A stretch of 64,000 nucleotides of DNA from JALOLV01 sp046295175 (lineage in GTDB: Bacteria; Bacteroidota; Bacteroidia; Cytophagales; Spirosomataceae): positions 1 through 64,000 of the forward strand of contig JBKBNY010000017.1 of NCBI GenBank assembly GCA_046295175.1. The letters are read 5' to 3'. Made by a program: the position numbers and the translations under genes. Position 1 is the first letter of the stretch, and each line of letters opens with the position of its first letter. The notes beneath the pieces were generated by a model. The model was given only the letters and a program-made list of their open reading frames with translations, ran no database searches and was not told where the DNA came from. This document shows positions 17,056 to 25,599 of the stretch, in pieces.

Positions 17056-18186
17056 ATGAATTTGATATTTATAAGAAAAGCCGATTTAGTACTCATTTTT
17101 TCGCTATTAAAAATATCCTTTTTGTACGCTCAGATTGATAATCGAAAGCTCGAATTGGTATCTGAACTGGATAGCTCAAAAATTAAAAAAGTACAATTTA
17201 GTTTTTCGTCAATTAACTATTTAAAAAATAATGAATACTTCAATCAAATGGTGGATGGATACACGCTTTTTGGTGTCTATGTAAATCCGCAGGTGAGGTA
17301 TCAGCTAACTAAGAAAGTATTGCTCGAAGGAGGTGTTTTCTTGGATAAAACCTTCGGAAAATCAGGCTTTCATGCAATTGAGCCAACATTTTCGATAAAA
17401 TATCAGACCGATAATTGGCGATTAAATTTCGGGAATTTAGAAGCTAATGTAGCCCACCGTATGATTGAACCATTGATAAATTTTGAACAAATTATTAGAG
17501 ACCCACTCGAATACGGTGTTCAGGCAAAATATCAGAAAAATGATATTTTTTTTGATACTTGGCTCGATTGGCAAAAAAGCACAATTGCTGGAGAGGCTGG
17601 TCAAGAACATATTCTATTTGGCGTGAATTATATGGGAAAGAAGTTCAAGATTCAAGGTACAAGGGTTAGTGAAAATCAACCAGAAACAGGAAATCAGAAA
17701 CTAAGACTTCAGCCAATTTTGCAACTAACGGCTTTTCACCAAGGTGGCCAAAACACCACGGGAGATTTACCCGTTTTGACCTTTATGAATTTAGCTGCAG
17801 GGTTGAACTTTGGTAAAACAATCAATCCAAAATGGAATTTATCATTTGAGCCTTATTTTGTGGGTTATCTCGAAAATAAAAATACTGGAAAAGCCGCCTA
17901 TCTAAATCTTAAATTAGAGTCAAAGAGTACTAAATTCTATCTGAATTATTGGAATGGAAATAATTATATCTCGCCAATGGGCGGTGGTTTATTTCAATCT
18001 GTTTCGAGGAAGTTTGGTAATGAAAATTACACTGAAAAAGTAAGAAAATTATTGATTTTTAGATTTATAAAAGAATGGGAATTGGTAGAAAACCTCAATT
18101 TATCATTTAGATTTGAACCCCATTTCGACCTCAAAAACCAAATTTTTGAACATAGTGAAGGTCTCTATTTGAGATTAAAAATATAA
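17056..18186 (+). CDS. Putative outer-membrane beta-barrel protein, unknown function
   Basis: I chose the ATG at 17056, which gives a signal peptide with a hydrophobic core and a cleavage region SFLYAQ; a longer frame from a TTG at 17035 adds only polar residues. After the signal, about 350 residues alternate in a way typical of amphipathic beta strands, with many Tyr, Trp and Phe next to Lys, Asn and Asp. The last strand ends in LYLRLKI, compatible with an outer-membrane insertion signal. No family is recognised. The gene is divergent from the hydroxylase genes and convergent with the MFS gene. Confidence 0.65.
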   Translation: MNLIFIRKADLVLIFSLLKISFLYAQIDNRKLELVSELDSSKIKKVQFSFSSINYLKNNEYFNQMVDGYTLFGVYVNPQVRYQLTKKVLLEGGVFLDKTFGKSGFHAIEPTFSIKYQTDNWRLNFGNLEANVAHRMIEPLINFEQIIRDPLEYGVQAKYQKNDIFFDTWLDWQKSTIAGEAGQEHILFGVNYMGKKFKIQGTRVSENQPETGNQKLRLQPILQLTAFHQGGQNTTGDLPVLTFMNLAAGLNFGKTINPKWNLSFEPYFVGYLENKNTGKAAYLNLKLESKSTKFYLNYWNGNNYISPMGGGLFQSVSRKFGNENYTEKVRKLLIFRFIKEWELVENLNLSFRFEPHFDLKNQIFEHSEGLYLRLKI

Positions 18187-18219
18187 AATGTGATAGTTTT
18201 TAGCTACCTACCACATTCT

Positions 18220-19380
18220 TCAATACAATTTTACTTTCGTCACCAAATACGACCATAAGCAAGCCAACGTAGCAATCACCAAAAAAGCAAACGGTAAATT
18301 AATGGCTTTTGAGATAAATCCAATCACAACTGGGCCCGCCAAAAAACCAAAAATGCTGAATGTGTTCATAATCGCCAGACCTGCTCCCGGAGCCATGTTG
18401 GGTACTCTTGCAGCCGCTCCGTAAAGAATTGGAGCTCCGCACGATACTCCTGCACCTACCATTGCAAAACCAATTATCGAAGTAGCTGTGTAGGGGAGTG
18501 TTACTGCCAAAACTAATCCAGCAGCAGCGATGATTCCACCAATTTTGATTACGTTATTTGCTCCATATTGAGGAGCAAGGCTATCTCCGAGTAATCTACC
18601 TGCCGCCATAAACATCGAGTATCCTGCCAATCCCCAACCAATAAAATAAGGATTAGTTTCTACTACATCTCGCATATATACGGCCGTCCAGTCGGCCATT
18701 GTGCCTTCGGTTATGTTTACGCACAAACTCACCAAAACCATCATTAATAATGCACCTTTTGGAAACGAAAACTTTGAGTCTCCTTCGCTTTCAGTTATTT
18801 TTTCGTCTTTGATTGACATGATACGCTTGAGGTTATAGAAAGTCAATATTATAACCGAAAAACTCATCAAATACATCTGCATATTAGGCTGGATTCCCAA
18901 TCCAATCATGAAACTGGCGATAAACGACCCCAGCATCAGTCCGACACTAAACATTCCGTGTGAAGTCGAAATGATACTAATGCCTTCTTGGTGTTCGAGA
19001 GCGGTTACGCAAGTATTCATCGCAACATTGGTAATGGCTATGCCCGTTCCGATTAAGAAAAGTCCGAGACCCACCAATGCAATATTTGAAGCACTCATCG
19101 GAATACAATAAACCAAAGATGTATAGAGAATGCCGCCAATTGTGGTGTTTTTCATCCCAATTTTATTAATCAAAATCGTAGAAACTGGGTTAAAAAGTCC
19201 TGCTCCAAATGGCAAACAGAGTAGCAAAAGGCCTAATTCGGCATCGTCTAATGCGAATTTTTGCTTGACAAACGGAATGAGTGTAGCCCAATTGCCAAAC
19301 AAAAAGCCAATCGAAATAAAAACTGCTCCCAAAGCCAAACTTTGACGATGGGTAAAATATGTTTTAAGATGAGAAGTCAT
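18220..19380 (-). CDS. Major facilitator superfamily permease
   Basis: The 386-residue protein contains about twelve hydrophobic helices and MFS hallmarks: a cytoplasmic loop 2-3 with NKIGMKNTTIGG and a symmetrical second half with GDSLAPQYGANNVIKIGG. The overall look is like YbjJ/FucP-type sugar or small-molecule permeases rather than drug antiporters. It is the last of a minus-strand run with a VOC protein and a HAD enzyme (67 bp gap), and a GH32 hydrolase lies nearby on the other strand, so sugar uptake is possible. The substrate is inferred, not shown. Confidence 0.82.
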   Translation of the reverse strand: MTSHLKTYFTHRQSLALGAVFISIGFLFGNWATLIPFVKQKFALDDAELGLLLLCLPFGAGLFNPVSTILINKIGMKNTTIGGILYTSLVYCIPMSASNIALVGLGLFLIGTGIAITNVAMNTCVTALEHQEGISIISTSHGMFSVGLMLGSFIASFMIGLGIQPNMQMYLMSFSVIILTFYNLKRIMSIKDEKITESEGDSKFSFPKGALLMMVLVSLCVNITEGTMADWTAVYMRDVVETNPYFIGWGLAGYSMFMAAGRLLGDSLAPQYGANNVIKIGGIIAAAGLVLAVTLPYTATSIIGFAMVGAGVSCGAPILYGAAARVPNMAPGAGLAIMNTFSIFGFLAGPVVIGFISKAINLPFAFLVIATLACLWSYLVTKVKLY

Positions 19381-19447
19381 CGTTTATTGAAAATTTTTGT
19401 AGGAAAATGAATCAAGAAATCATTAGAAAATCCTAAAAATCATGGTA

Positions 19448-19837
19448 TTAGATGGTAATTTCGATGCGATTGCCCTCAATATCCAGAATCACGCTTTCGT
19501 AGTAGCCATCGCCAGTCCAGCGAGGTTCGCCAATGATTTCAATTCCGTCGTTTCTAAATTTTTCGGTCAATTCATCCACTTTTTCTTTAGAACCAACCGA
19601 AACTGCGAAGTGAATCAGACCAGTAAATTGTTCATAAATATTATTTTTTGAATCAGGAATATTTACCATTCGCATCAATTCGAGTCTTGCCCCATCAGTA
19701 AACGAAATAAAATACGATTCAAACCCCTTTTTAGCGTTTACGTACTTTTCATTCGATTTTCCGTCGAAATAATTTTCGTAGAAATTCCTCATGGCTTCGA
19801 GGTCTTTGCAGTAAATGGCAATATGCTCGATTCGCAT
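19448..19837 (-). CDS. VOC/glyoxalase superfamily protein
   Basis: The 129-residue protein is one vicinal-oxygen-chelate unit of two beta-alpha-beta-beta-beta modules. It begins MRIEHIAIYCKDLEAMRNFY, with a potential metal His at residue 5. A second His in the middle (LIHFAVSVG) and Glu in ELMRM and near the C-terminus (NRIEITI) complete a plausible metal site. Family members include glyoxalase I, dioxygenases and antibiotic-resistance proteins; the specific reaction cannot be told. It begins 3 bp after the HAD gene, so the two are co-transcribed. Confidence 0.8.
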   Translation of the reverse strand: MRIEHIAIYCKDLEAMRNFYENYFDGKSNEKYVNAKKGFESYFISFTDGARLELMRMVNIPDSKNNIYEQFTGLIHFAVSVGSKEKVDELTEKFRNDGIEIIGEPRWTGDGYYESVILDIEGNRIEITI

Positions 19838-19840
19838 AAA

Positions 19841-20503
19841 TTATGACAATAAAGTTAGAATTTTATCGAAGTTAATATCTTGATAATCAGAGATGTAAGC
19901 GTTGCAAGGTGGCAGTTCTTCGGGTTTATATGTCGATAAAACACCAACCACTTTCATACCGGCATTGATAGCCGCTGTTACTCCCGAAAAAGAATCTTCA
20001 AAAACAACACAATCGGTAGGATTTACCCCAAGATTCGCCGCAGATTTGAGATAAACCTCAGGATTTGGCTTGTGATATGTAACATTATGACTTGCCAAAA
20101 GCGAACCCATTTTTTCTCTGATTGGCAATTTGCTTAAAATCAAATCCATGTTTTCGACGGGTGCCGAAGTGGCTATTCCAGTTTTTACACCGTTTGTTTT
20201 GAGTTCATCAATAAATTCAAGAAGACCATTGATTGGTTTAACGTGTTCGTCGTAAATTTGTCGAAACATCAGTTCTTTTTCAAACTCCATTTGCTCAAAT
20301 TCTTCGCCTACAATCTCACGTTTGAAGAAATATTTAAGGATATAACTATTCGATTTTCCGTACATGTGAGCGATAAATTCCTCTTCTGTCGCACCGATTC
20401 CGTGTTTTTCAAGAAACGCTTTCCATGCCAATGAGTGATAAGGATTGGTATCGCAGATGACTCCATCCATGTCAAAAATCACGGCGATATTACTATTATT
20501 CAT
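19841..20503 (-). CDS. HAD-superfamily phosphatase / beta-phosphoglucomutase-like enzyme
   Basis: The 220-residue protein carries the HAD motifs: motif I FDMDGVICDT with the nucleophilic Asp, motif II in GIATSAPVEN, a Lys in YHKPNPEVYL, and motif IV VFEDSFSGVTAAINAG. The helical cap between motifs I and II is of the beta-phosphoglucomutase/phosphatase type. It acts in the cytoplasm on a small phosphorylated metabolite, probably a sugar phosphate. The VOC gene and the MFS permease gene follow it. A possible -7 promoter element lies 27 bp upstream. Confidence 0.88.
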   Translation of the reverse strand: MNNSNIAVIFDMDGVICDTNPYHSLAWKAFLEKHGIGATEEEFIAHMYGKSNSYILKYFFKREIVGEEFEQMEFEKELMFRQIYDEHVKPINGLLEFIDELKTNGVKTGIATSAPVENMDLILSKLPIREKMGSLLASHNVTYHKPNPEVYLKSAANLGVNPTDCVVFEDSFSGVTAAINAGMKVVGVLSTYKPEELPPCNAYISDYQDINFDKILTLLS

Positions 20504-20529
20504 GTTTTCTATGGTTTAACTTACTCTTG

Positions 20530-20537
20530 CAAAATTA
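20530..20537 (-). promoter_or_regulatory. Possible -7 element (TAATTTTG, minus strand)
   Basis: TAATTTTG matches TAnnTTTG and is 27 bp before the HAD gene start. The -33 box is not obvious, so this is a motif-only call. Confidence 0.35.
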
Positions 20538-20635
20538 CTTGGTTGTGGCTTTGTTTTCTAACATTTCATTAGCTGATAGTAGTACTGTATTGATATTTGT
20601 AGTGCAATTTTTCTGCTAAATATGCAAATGTAGAT

Positions 20636-21187
20636 TTATTCGGTTTCTTCTTTAGCCTTTTCAGGTTCGTCTTTGGTGAGGTCTTTGATTAAATTTCCAC
20701 CCGCAGGAATCCAATCGGAAACTTTTGAAACCACCGCAGGAGCCACCTTGATGGTGTGTTCGTAAACCAATGATTCTTTAGTATATTTTTCCGGAATCCT
20801 GACCTCAATTGTTTCGGTCAACCACAAAAAAATACTGATTCCAAAAAGCCAAGTAAATGCTCCTACAATTGCACCTGCAAAACTATCCATTGTGCCCAAA
20901 ATCGTAAATCTAAGGGCTTTGCGGAGCATCCAGCCAAAGCGATTCAATAAAAAAATGGTCGGGAAGAATATCAGCGTAAAACTCAAATATGGTAAAAAAC
21001 GATAACTGAGTTGTTCGCCAATGTGTGGAGCCAGCATGTTCATCCCAAATCCTAAAAATTTGAAGCCTATCACAATTGCCACAATAAATGCCGCTACTCC
21101 GATAATTTCTATCAGTAAACCCTTCTGATAGCCTCGGTATGCTCCGTAAACAATAGGTAAGATGATGATTAAATCAAGAATATTCAT
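20636..21187 (-). CDS. cvpA: CvpA family membrane protein
   Basis: The 183-residue protein has four predicted transmembrane helices and the CvpA signature near its start (LDLIIILPIVYGAYRGYQKG), with a Gly-rich region typical of the family later (MDSFAGAIVGAFTWL). CvpA is an inner-membrane protein required for colicin V production in E. coli and linked to envelope homeostasis; here the tail is charged and cytoplasmic. It stands alone, divergent from the GH32 gene. Confidence 0.85.
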   Translation of the reverse strand: MNILDLIIILPIVYGAYRGYQKGLLIEIIGVAAFIVAIVIGFKFLGFGMNMLAPHIGEQLSYRFLPYLSFTLIFFPTIFLLNRFGWMLRKALRFTILGTMDSFAGAIVGAFTWLFGISIFLWLTETIEVRIPEKYTKESLVYEHTIKVAPAVVSKVSDWIPAGGNLIKDLTKDEPEKAKEETE

Positions 21188-21208
21188 GAATTATTTGAAA
21201 AGTTTAGG

Positions 21209-21216
21209 CAAAGATA
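21209..21216 (-). promoter_or_regulatory. -7 element (TATCTTTG) of cvpA
   Basis: TATCTTTG on the minus strand, 22 bp before the cvpA start, matches TAnnTTTG exactly. Confidence 0.5.
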
Positions 21217-21262
21217 CGGTTTTGATTTTGAGGTTTTGGTGATGTTTTTCTATAAAATTTCC

Positions 21263-21270
21263 TAAATTTG
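21263..21270 (+). promoter_or_regulatory. -7 element (TAAATTTG) of the GH32 gene
   Basis: TAAATTTG lies 24 bp before the ATG at 21294. A TTTG is present 24 bp upstream of it, slightly longer than the usual spacing. Confidence 0.45.
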
Positions 21271-21293
21271 ATAATCTATTTTAAATATAACCT

Positions 21294-22787
21294 ATGAAAA
21301 AAATTACACTATTTTTATTGCTCACAGTAAACTTTGTTTTTGCTCAAACTCCTCAATGGAGACCCACAATTCACTTTTCTCCCCAGAAAAATTGGACAAA
21401 TGACCCTAATGGCTTGGTTTATCACGAAGGCGAATGGCACTTATTTTTTCAATATAATCCAGAAGGCGATAAGTGGGGAAATATGTCGTGGGGGCATGCC
21501 GTAAGTACCGATTTGGTAAATTGGCAAGAACTACCCGTGGCGATTCCGCAAGATTCGGTTTGGATTTTTTCGGGATGCGTCGTTATCGACAAAAATAATA
21601 CTGCGGGTTTCGGAGCCAATGCAATGGTAGCGGTTTACACGGCCGATTATCACGGCAAAAAAGAAAACCAACATTTGGCATACTCGACCGATAAAGGCCG
21701 AACTTGGACAAAATACGCTAAAAATCCGATTATTGCGATTCCCCATGGTTCAAAAACCCCCGAAAAAGATTTCAGAGACCCAAACATCATTTGGTACGAA
21801 CCTACAAAAAAATGGATAATGTCGGTTGTTTTACCGAAGCAGTTCAAAACACAATTTTACGCATCAAAAGATTTGAAAAATTGGACTTTTTTGAGCGATT
21901 TTGGTAATCAAGGAGATTTGCAAAAAATGTGGGAATGCCCTGCTTTAATCGAAGCTCCGATTGAAAATAGCAATGCTACGGCTTGGGTTTTGATGCTATC
22001 GTCGAATGGCCCTTACCAAGATTATGTCGGAATGCAGTATTTTGTAGGTGAGTTTGATGGTAAAACCTTTAAAAATCTCAACTCACCCGATACAAAACTT
22101 TACGTTGATTTTGGAAGAGATTACTATGCAGCGATTCCGTTTAGTAATGCTCCCGACAACCGAAAAATTACGCTTGGGTGGATGGCAAGTTGGCAATACG
22201 CCGAAAAATTACCAACAAACCCGTGGCGAGGGCAGATGACACTACCACGCGAGATAGCTCTACGCAAAACTGCAAATGGACTTCGTTTGGTACAAAAACC
22301 TACAAAAGAAGTTTCGGGGGCAGCAACTTGGAAAAATGTCATGTTTTTAGAGAATTTGAATGTTGAAGGTGAAGATGGAATGGGAATCACGATGCGAAGC
22401 CACTCAGATACTTATAAAATTGAAATCGAATTTGAACCGCTTGATTCGAAGGAGTTTGGATTGAAGTTACTCAAAAAAACAACTAATAATAACGAGACAA
22501 TCATCGGTTATTCGGTTGATAATGAGCAAGTTTACTTTAATCGGGTAATCAGTGGGGGTAGAGTCTCGGATGATTTTCCTGCATTTTTTGGTGGAATTCA
22601 AAAATTAGACCGAGGAAGACTAAAAATGCTAATTATTGTCGATAAGTCTTCAATCGAAACTTTTGTCAACGACGGTGAATTTACGATGACAAATCTCGTT
22701 TTTGCCGAAGAAGGCAGCCGCGATTGGCAAATTTTTAGTCGCGGTGGGAAAGTAAAAGTTGTTTCGGTTAATATTTCAGAATGGTAA
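21294..22787 (+). CDS. Secreted glycoside hydrolase family 32 (levanase/invertase/inulinase-type)
   Basis: A signal peptide (residues 1-17, ending VFAQ) directs export. The five-bladed propeller of GH32 follows with its three catalytic motifs: WTNDPNG near residue 39 (nucleophile Asp), FRDPNI near 160 (transition-state stabiliser) and WECPALIE near 215 (acid/base Glu). The C-terminal beta-sandwich module is present (SSIETFVNDGEF). The family hydrolyses beta-fructosides such as sucrose, levan or inulin. No SusC/SusD pair is adjacent; an MFS permease and a HAD sugar-phosphate enzyme are close but on the other strand, so a shared pathway is only a possibility. Confidence 0.93.
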   Translation: MKKITLFLLLTVNFVFAQTPQWRPTIHFSPQKNWTNDPNGLVYHEGEWHLFFQYNPEGDKWGNMSWGHAVSTDLVNWQELPVAIPQDSVWIFSGCVVIDKNNTAGFGANAMVAVYTADYHGKKENQHLAYSTDKGRTWTKYAKNPIIAIPHGSKTPEKDFRDPNIIWYEPTKKWIMSVVLPKQFKTQFYASKDLKNWTFLSDFGNQGDLQKMWECPALIEAPIENSNATAWVLMLSSNGPYQDYVGMQYFVGEFDGKTFKNLNSPDTKLYVDFGRDYYAAIPFSNAPDNRKITLGWMASWQYAEKLPTNPWRGQMTLPREIALRKTANGLRLVQKPTKEVSGAATWKNVMFLENLNVEGEDGMGITMRSHSDTYKIEIEFEPLDSKEFGLKLLKKTTNNNETIIGYSVDNEQVYFNRVISGGRVSDDFPAFFGGIQKLDRGRLKMLIIVDKSSIETFVNDGEFTMTNLVFAEEGSRDWQIFSRGGKVKVVSVNISEW

Positions 22788-22791
22788 AGTT

Positions 22792-23205
22792 CTATTTGAT
22801 AAGCCCCCTCCTAATAAGTTCTTGCCGTTCAATGATTGAATCAATATGATTTAGGTCTAATATTTTTATTGTAGCAGCCCCAATATCTGTTTTTGACGTG
22901 ATTACACCTGAGTCATCAAGTTCAAAATGGTTTGTCCAAATATCAATTCTTGGATTAAAAAATCTCACAGGAGATTCGATGTTTTCTAATATAGTAGCTA
23001 TATCGGAGCCTTTGTTTACATTACAAATTGGGCAAGTTAGAGCAAGGTTTTCTTTGTTTGTTTTTCCTCCATGTTTGATACTAATAATGTGGTCAATATG
23101 AAAAGAAAAAAAAGAAAATTGGGAATGAACCTTACAATATTCACAACAGAAGTTTGCTCTTTTAGATACAAAATTGCGTAGATTTTCGGAGATGTAACGA
23201 CTCAT
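22792..23205 (-). CDS. HNH endonuclease
   Basis: The 137-residue protein has a compact HNH nuclease: a zinc-binding CEYC near residue 22, the catalytic HIDHI near 37, and NLALTCPICN with the Asn and second Cys pair. The C-terminal half (FFNPRIDIWTNHF onward) is typical of small bacterial HNH proteins. Its start overlaps the stop of the upstream 78-residue gene as ATGA, so the two are translationally coupled. HNH proteins of this size occur both in defence modules and as solitary genes; the target is unknown. Confidence 0.88.
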   Translation of the reverse strand: MSRYISENLRNFVSKRANFCCEYCKVHSQFSFFSFHIDHIISIKHGGKTNKENLALTCPICNVNKGSDIATILENIESPVRFFNPRIDIWTNHFELDDSGVITSKTDIGAATIKILDLNHIDSIIERQELIRRGLIK

Positions 23206-23438
23206 GTCAATGGCTGAATTCGGATTTTAGCAAGTCTTATCAAGCGTTCTAATACGATGTAATGGTCGAGTTCGTCTTTTTCTTTGGTGCTTAATTGTTC
23301 GTTTTTAGATTTAGCGACTAATTCTTCAAATCTATCTTGCATTTCATTTGTAGCTTTCAATTCAGCTACTTTTTTAGGGTCAAGTTTAGCAATAATATTA
23401 GCGACCTCATCAAATACCGAATATATTGTCTTCATCAT
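23202..23438 (-). CDS. 78-residue hypothetical protein coupled to the HNH nuclease
   Basis: An alpha-helical, highly charged small protein (EELVAKSKNEQLSTKEKDEL) without signal peptide or membrane segment. It precedes the HNH gene with a 4-bp ATGA overlap, which argues for joint function. Similar small helical proteins accompany HNH or toxin genes in other bacteria, where they may act as partner or antidote; I know of no assigned function for this one. Confidence 0.7.
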   Translation of the reverse strand: MMKTIYSVFDEVANIIAKLDPKKVAELKATNEMQDRFEELVAKSKNEQLSTKEKDELDHYIVLERLIRLAKIRIQPLT

Positions 23439-23498
23439 TTTACTGTTTATGAATTAAATATACTAATAAACTACATTTATACATAATATCATCTAAAC

Positions 23499-23532
23499 AA
23501 AAATAGGCATAACGATTGTCATGCCTATTTTT
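23499..23532 (-). terminator. Rho-independent terminator of rny
   Basis: A 12-bp stem AAAAATAGGCAT / ATGCCTATTTTT, with T-rich tail on the minus strand, 16 bp beyond the rny stop. Confidence 0.88.
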
Positions 23533-23548
23533 ACAAAGTTCAATAACT

Positions 23549-25114
23549 TTATTTAGCGTACGCAACACTTCGCATTTCACGGATGACCGTTACCTTGATT
23601 TGTCCAGGATACTGCATTTCTTTTTCGATGCGTTGCGAAATATCAAATGATAATTTGCTTGCGATTTCGTCGTTTACATTCTCCGAATCTACAATGACAC
23701 GCAATTCGCGACCTGCTTGGATTGCGTAGCATTTTTCAACACCACTGAATGACAAAGCCAAATCTTCGAGGTCTCTCAAACGCTGAACGTAAGATTCCAT
23801 CATTTCGCGTCTTGCACCTGGGCGTGAACCCGAGATTGCATCACAAACCTGAATGATTGGCGAGATGATTGAAGTCATTTCGATTTCGTCGTGGTGAGCT
23901 CCAATTGCATTGCAAACTTCTGGATGTTCTTTGTATTTTTTGGCCAATTCCATACCCAACAATGCGTGTGGAAGTTCCTGCTCCTCGTGCCAAACTTTAC
24001 CAATATCATGCAAAAGACCCGCACGTTTTGCCAGTTTAGCATTTAAGCCTAACTCTGCCGCCATCGTAGCACACATTTTGGCAACTTCGCGTGAGTGTTG
24101 GAGAAGGTTTTGTCCGTAAGACGAACGATAACGCATACGACCAACCATCTTGATAAGCTCAGGATGTAAGCCATGAATACCTAAATCAATGACAGTACGC
24201 TCACCGATTTCAATGATTTCATGTTCAATATCTTTACGAGTTTTGGCAACAACTTCTTCGATACGGGCAGGGTGGATGCGTCCGTCTTGAACCAAACGGT
24301 GCAACGACAAACGTGCAACTTCACGACGGACAGGGTCGAAACTCGAAATAACGATAGCTTCTGGCGTATCATCTACGATTACCTCAACGCCTGTAGCGGC
24401 CTCTAAAGCACGGATGTTACGTCCTTCACGACCAATCACTTTACCTTTTACATCGTCGCTTTCGATATTAAATACCGATACGCAGTTTTCGATTGCTTGT
24501 TCGGCAGCAGTACGTTGAATCGTCTCGATGATAATCTTTTTCGATTCTTTCGTAGCGGTCATTTTTGCCTCTTCGATGCTCTGTTTTATAAATGCCGAAG
24601 CCTTAGACTCTGCTTCATTTTTGAGTGCATCAATTAGCTGTTGTTTTGCTTGGTCGGCAGTAAGATTAGCTATTTTTTCGAGTTGTTCAACTTGCTGACT
24701 GAGCATTTTTTCAGCTTCTTCGCGGCGTTTGTTCGCCACGTCCATTTGCTCATTGAGTTTCGTTTGTTGCTGTTCTAACTCCACCTCTCTACGCTTCGAT
24801 TGTTCAAGTAAGCGTTGAGTTTCCGATTGCATTTGTTTTACCTTCTGTTCATTCTGAATGATGAAGGATTTTTTCTTGTTGGATTCGTCTTCAAACTCCG
24901 ATTTCAGTTTCAAGAAATGCTCTTTTGCTTCGAGCATCTTGTCTTTTTTCATATTTTCGGCGGTTTGTTCGGCATTCTTCAGGATTTCGGCAGCACGCTG
25001 CTCTGCTTCTGCTTCTTTCGTCTCAAAGTTTTTCTTGAGCAATGCTCTTCCTACAAAAAAGCCAATCGCCAAAGCCAACAAGTCAGTAACAAACATGATT
25101 ATGTAGTCTGACAT
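23549..25114 (-). CDS. rny: Ribonuclease Y
   Basis: The 521-residue protein has the standard RNase Y layout: an N-terminal membrane helix (residues 3-25), a long coiled coil rich in Glu, Gln and Lys (about 30-195), a KH RNA-binding domain with GKVIGREGRNIRALE (about 210-280), and an HD domain with NLLQHSREVA and GLLHDIGKVWHEE carrying the metal His-Asp pair. It initiates mRNA decay at the inner face of the membrane. It follows zapA and a probable small structured RNA in the same direction. Confidence 0.97.
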   Translation of the reverse strand: MSDYIIMFVTDLLALAIGFFVGRALLKKNFETKEAEAEQRAAEILKNAEQTAENMKKDKMLEAKEHFLKLKSEFEDESNKKKSFIIQNEQKVKQMQSETQRLLEQSKRREVELEQQQTKLNEQMDVANKRREEAEKMLSQQVEQLEKIANLTADQAKQQLIDALKNEAESKASAFIKQSIEEAKMTATKESKKIIIETIQRTAAEQAIENCVSVFNIESDDVKGKVIGREGRNIRALEAATGVEVIVDDTPEAIVISSFDPVRREVARLSLHRLVQDGRIHPARIEEVVAKTRKDIEHEIIEIGERTVIDLGIHGLHPELIKMVGRMRYRSSYGQNLLQHSREVAKMCATMAAELGLNAKLAKRAGLLHDIGKVWHEEQELPHALLGMELAKKYKEHPEVCNAIGAHHDEIEMTSIISPIIQVCDAISGSRPGARREMMESYVQRLRDLEDLALSFSGVEKCYAIQAGRELRVIVDSENVNDEIASKLSFDISQRIEKEMQYPGQIKVTVIREMRSVAYAK

Positions 25115-25143
25115 AGTAAATTTATTTTATTTAAAGGGTTTAA

Positions 25144-25269
25144 AAATGTTAATATTTGTGTTGCTTTTTGGCAGTTTGGCAACAATCCAAGGTTTCAGCG
25201 ATGAGAATAGAGCAGATTTTAGGTTTTCTTGGTTCTGAAAAATACGGTTGTATATCAACAAATATTATG
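25144..25269 (-). ncRNA. ssrS: Probable structured RNA between zapA and rny (6S-like candidate)
   Basis: Read on the minus strand, a 12-bp closing stem joins TAATATTTGTTG (25267-25256) to CAAC-AC-AAATATTA (25163-25150, 2-nt bulge). Inside it a second helix can form (ACAACC with GGATTGT), leaving a large internal bubble, and TTTTT follows the closing stem. A perfect -7 element (TATCTTTG, 25283-25276) predicts a start within a few bases of the 5' arm. A roughly 120-nt RNA with a long stem, bubble and T tail directly downstream of zapA resembles 6S RNA, which follows zapA in proteobacteria. The 6S identity and symbol are inference; I could not compute the fold or compare homologues. Confidence 0.45.
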
Positions 25270-25275
25270 CTTTAT

Positions 25276-25283
25276 CAAAGATA
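25276..25283 (-). promoter_or_regulatory. -7 element (TATCTTTG) upstream of the zapA-rny RNA
   Basis: Exact TAnnTTTG match on the minus strand, just downstream of the zapA stop codon, placing the start of transcription at about 25268-25270. Confidence 0.55.
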
Positions 25284-25285
25284 AC

Positions 25286-25588
25286 CTATATTGATTGAGA
25301 AGGAAGTTTGCTTTCGATTTCGTCTAAATATTTCTGTACTTCGGTCTGTAATCTGTGGTAATTACTATTGACCCTCAGTGCATCAACCATTGCTTCGAGT
25401 GCTACAAAGGCAATGATTTCGTTTTGGTCGAGCCTACCACCAAACGAGCTGCTGCTAAGTTGCGAAATCCTTTCGTCAATCATCGAAGCGGCAGTACGAT
25501 AGTGGCCCTCGTCGGCTCTACTCATCGTCAGGGGATAATCCTTGCCATTTAATGTAAGATTAAATGATATTTTATCAGTATCCGCCAT
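25286..25588 (-). CDS. zapA: Cell division protein ZapA
   Basis: The 100-residue protein starts with the ZapA beta hairpin (FNLTLNGKDYPLTMSRADEG) and the helix with RTAASMIDERISQL, then a long coiled-coil helix ending in KYLDEIESKL. ZapA binds and bundles FtsZ filaments at the division site. It sits between a small coiled-coil protein gene (11 bp upstream) and the structured RNA/rny. Confidence 0.88.
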   Translation of the reverse strand: MADTDKISFNLTLNGKDYPLTMSRADEGHYRTAASMIDERISQLSSSSFGGRLDQNEIIAFVALEAMVDALRVNSNYHRLQTEVQKYLDEIESKLPSQSI

Positions 25589-25599
25589 GATTCAAGCCA

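Noticed and set aside
18220..22787. A complete fructan utilisation locus
   Set aside because: GH32, MFS and HAD genes are near each other, but on different strands and without SusC/SusD, fructokinase or a regulator.
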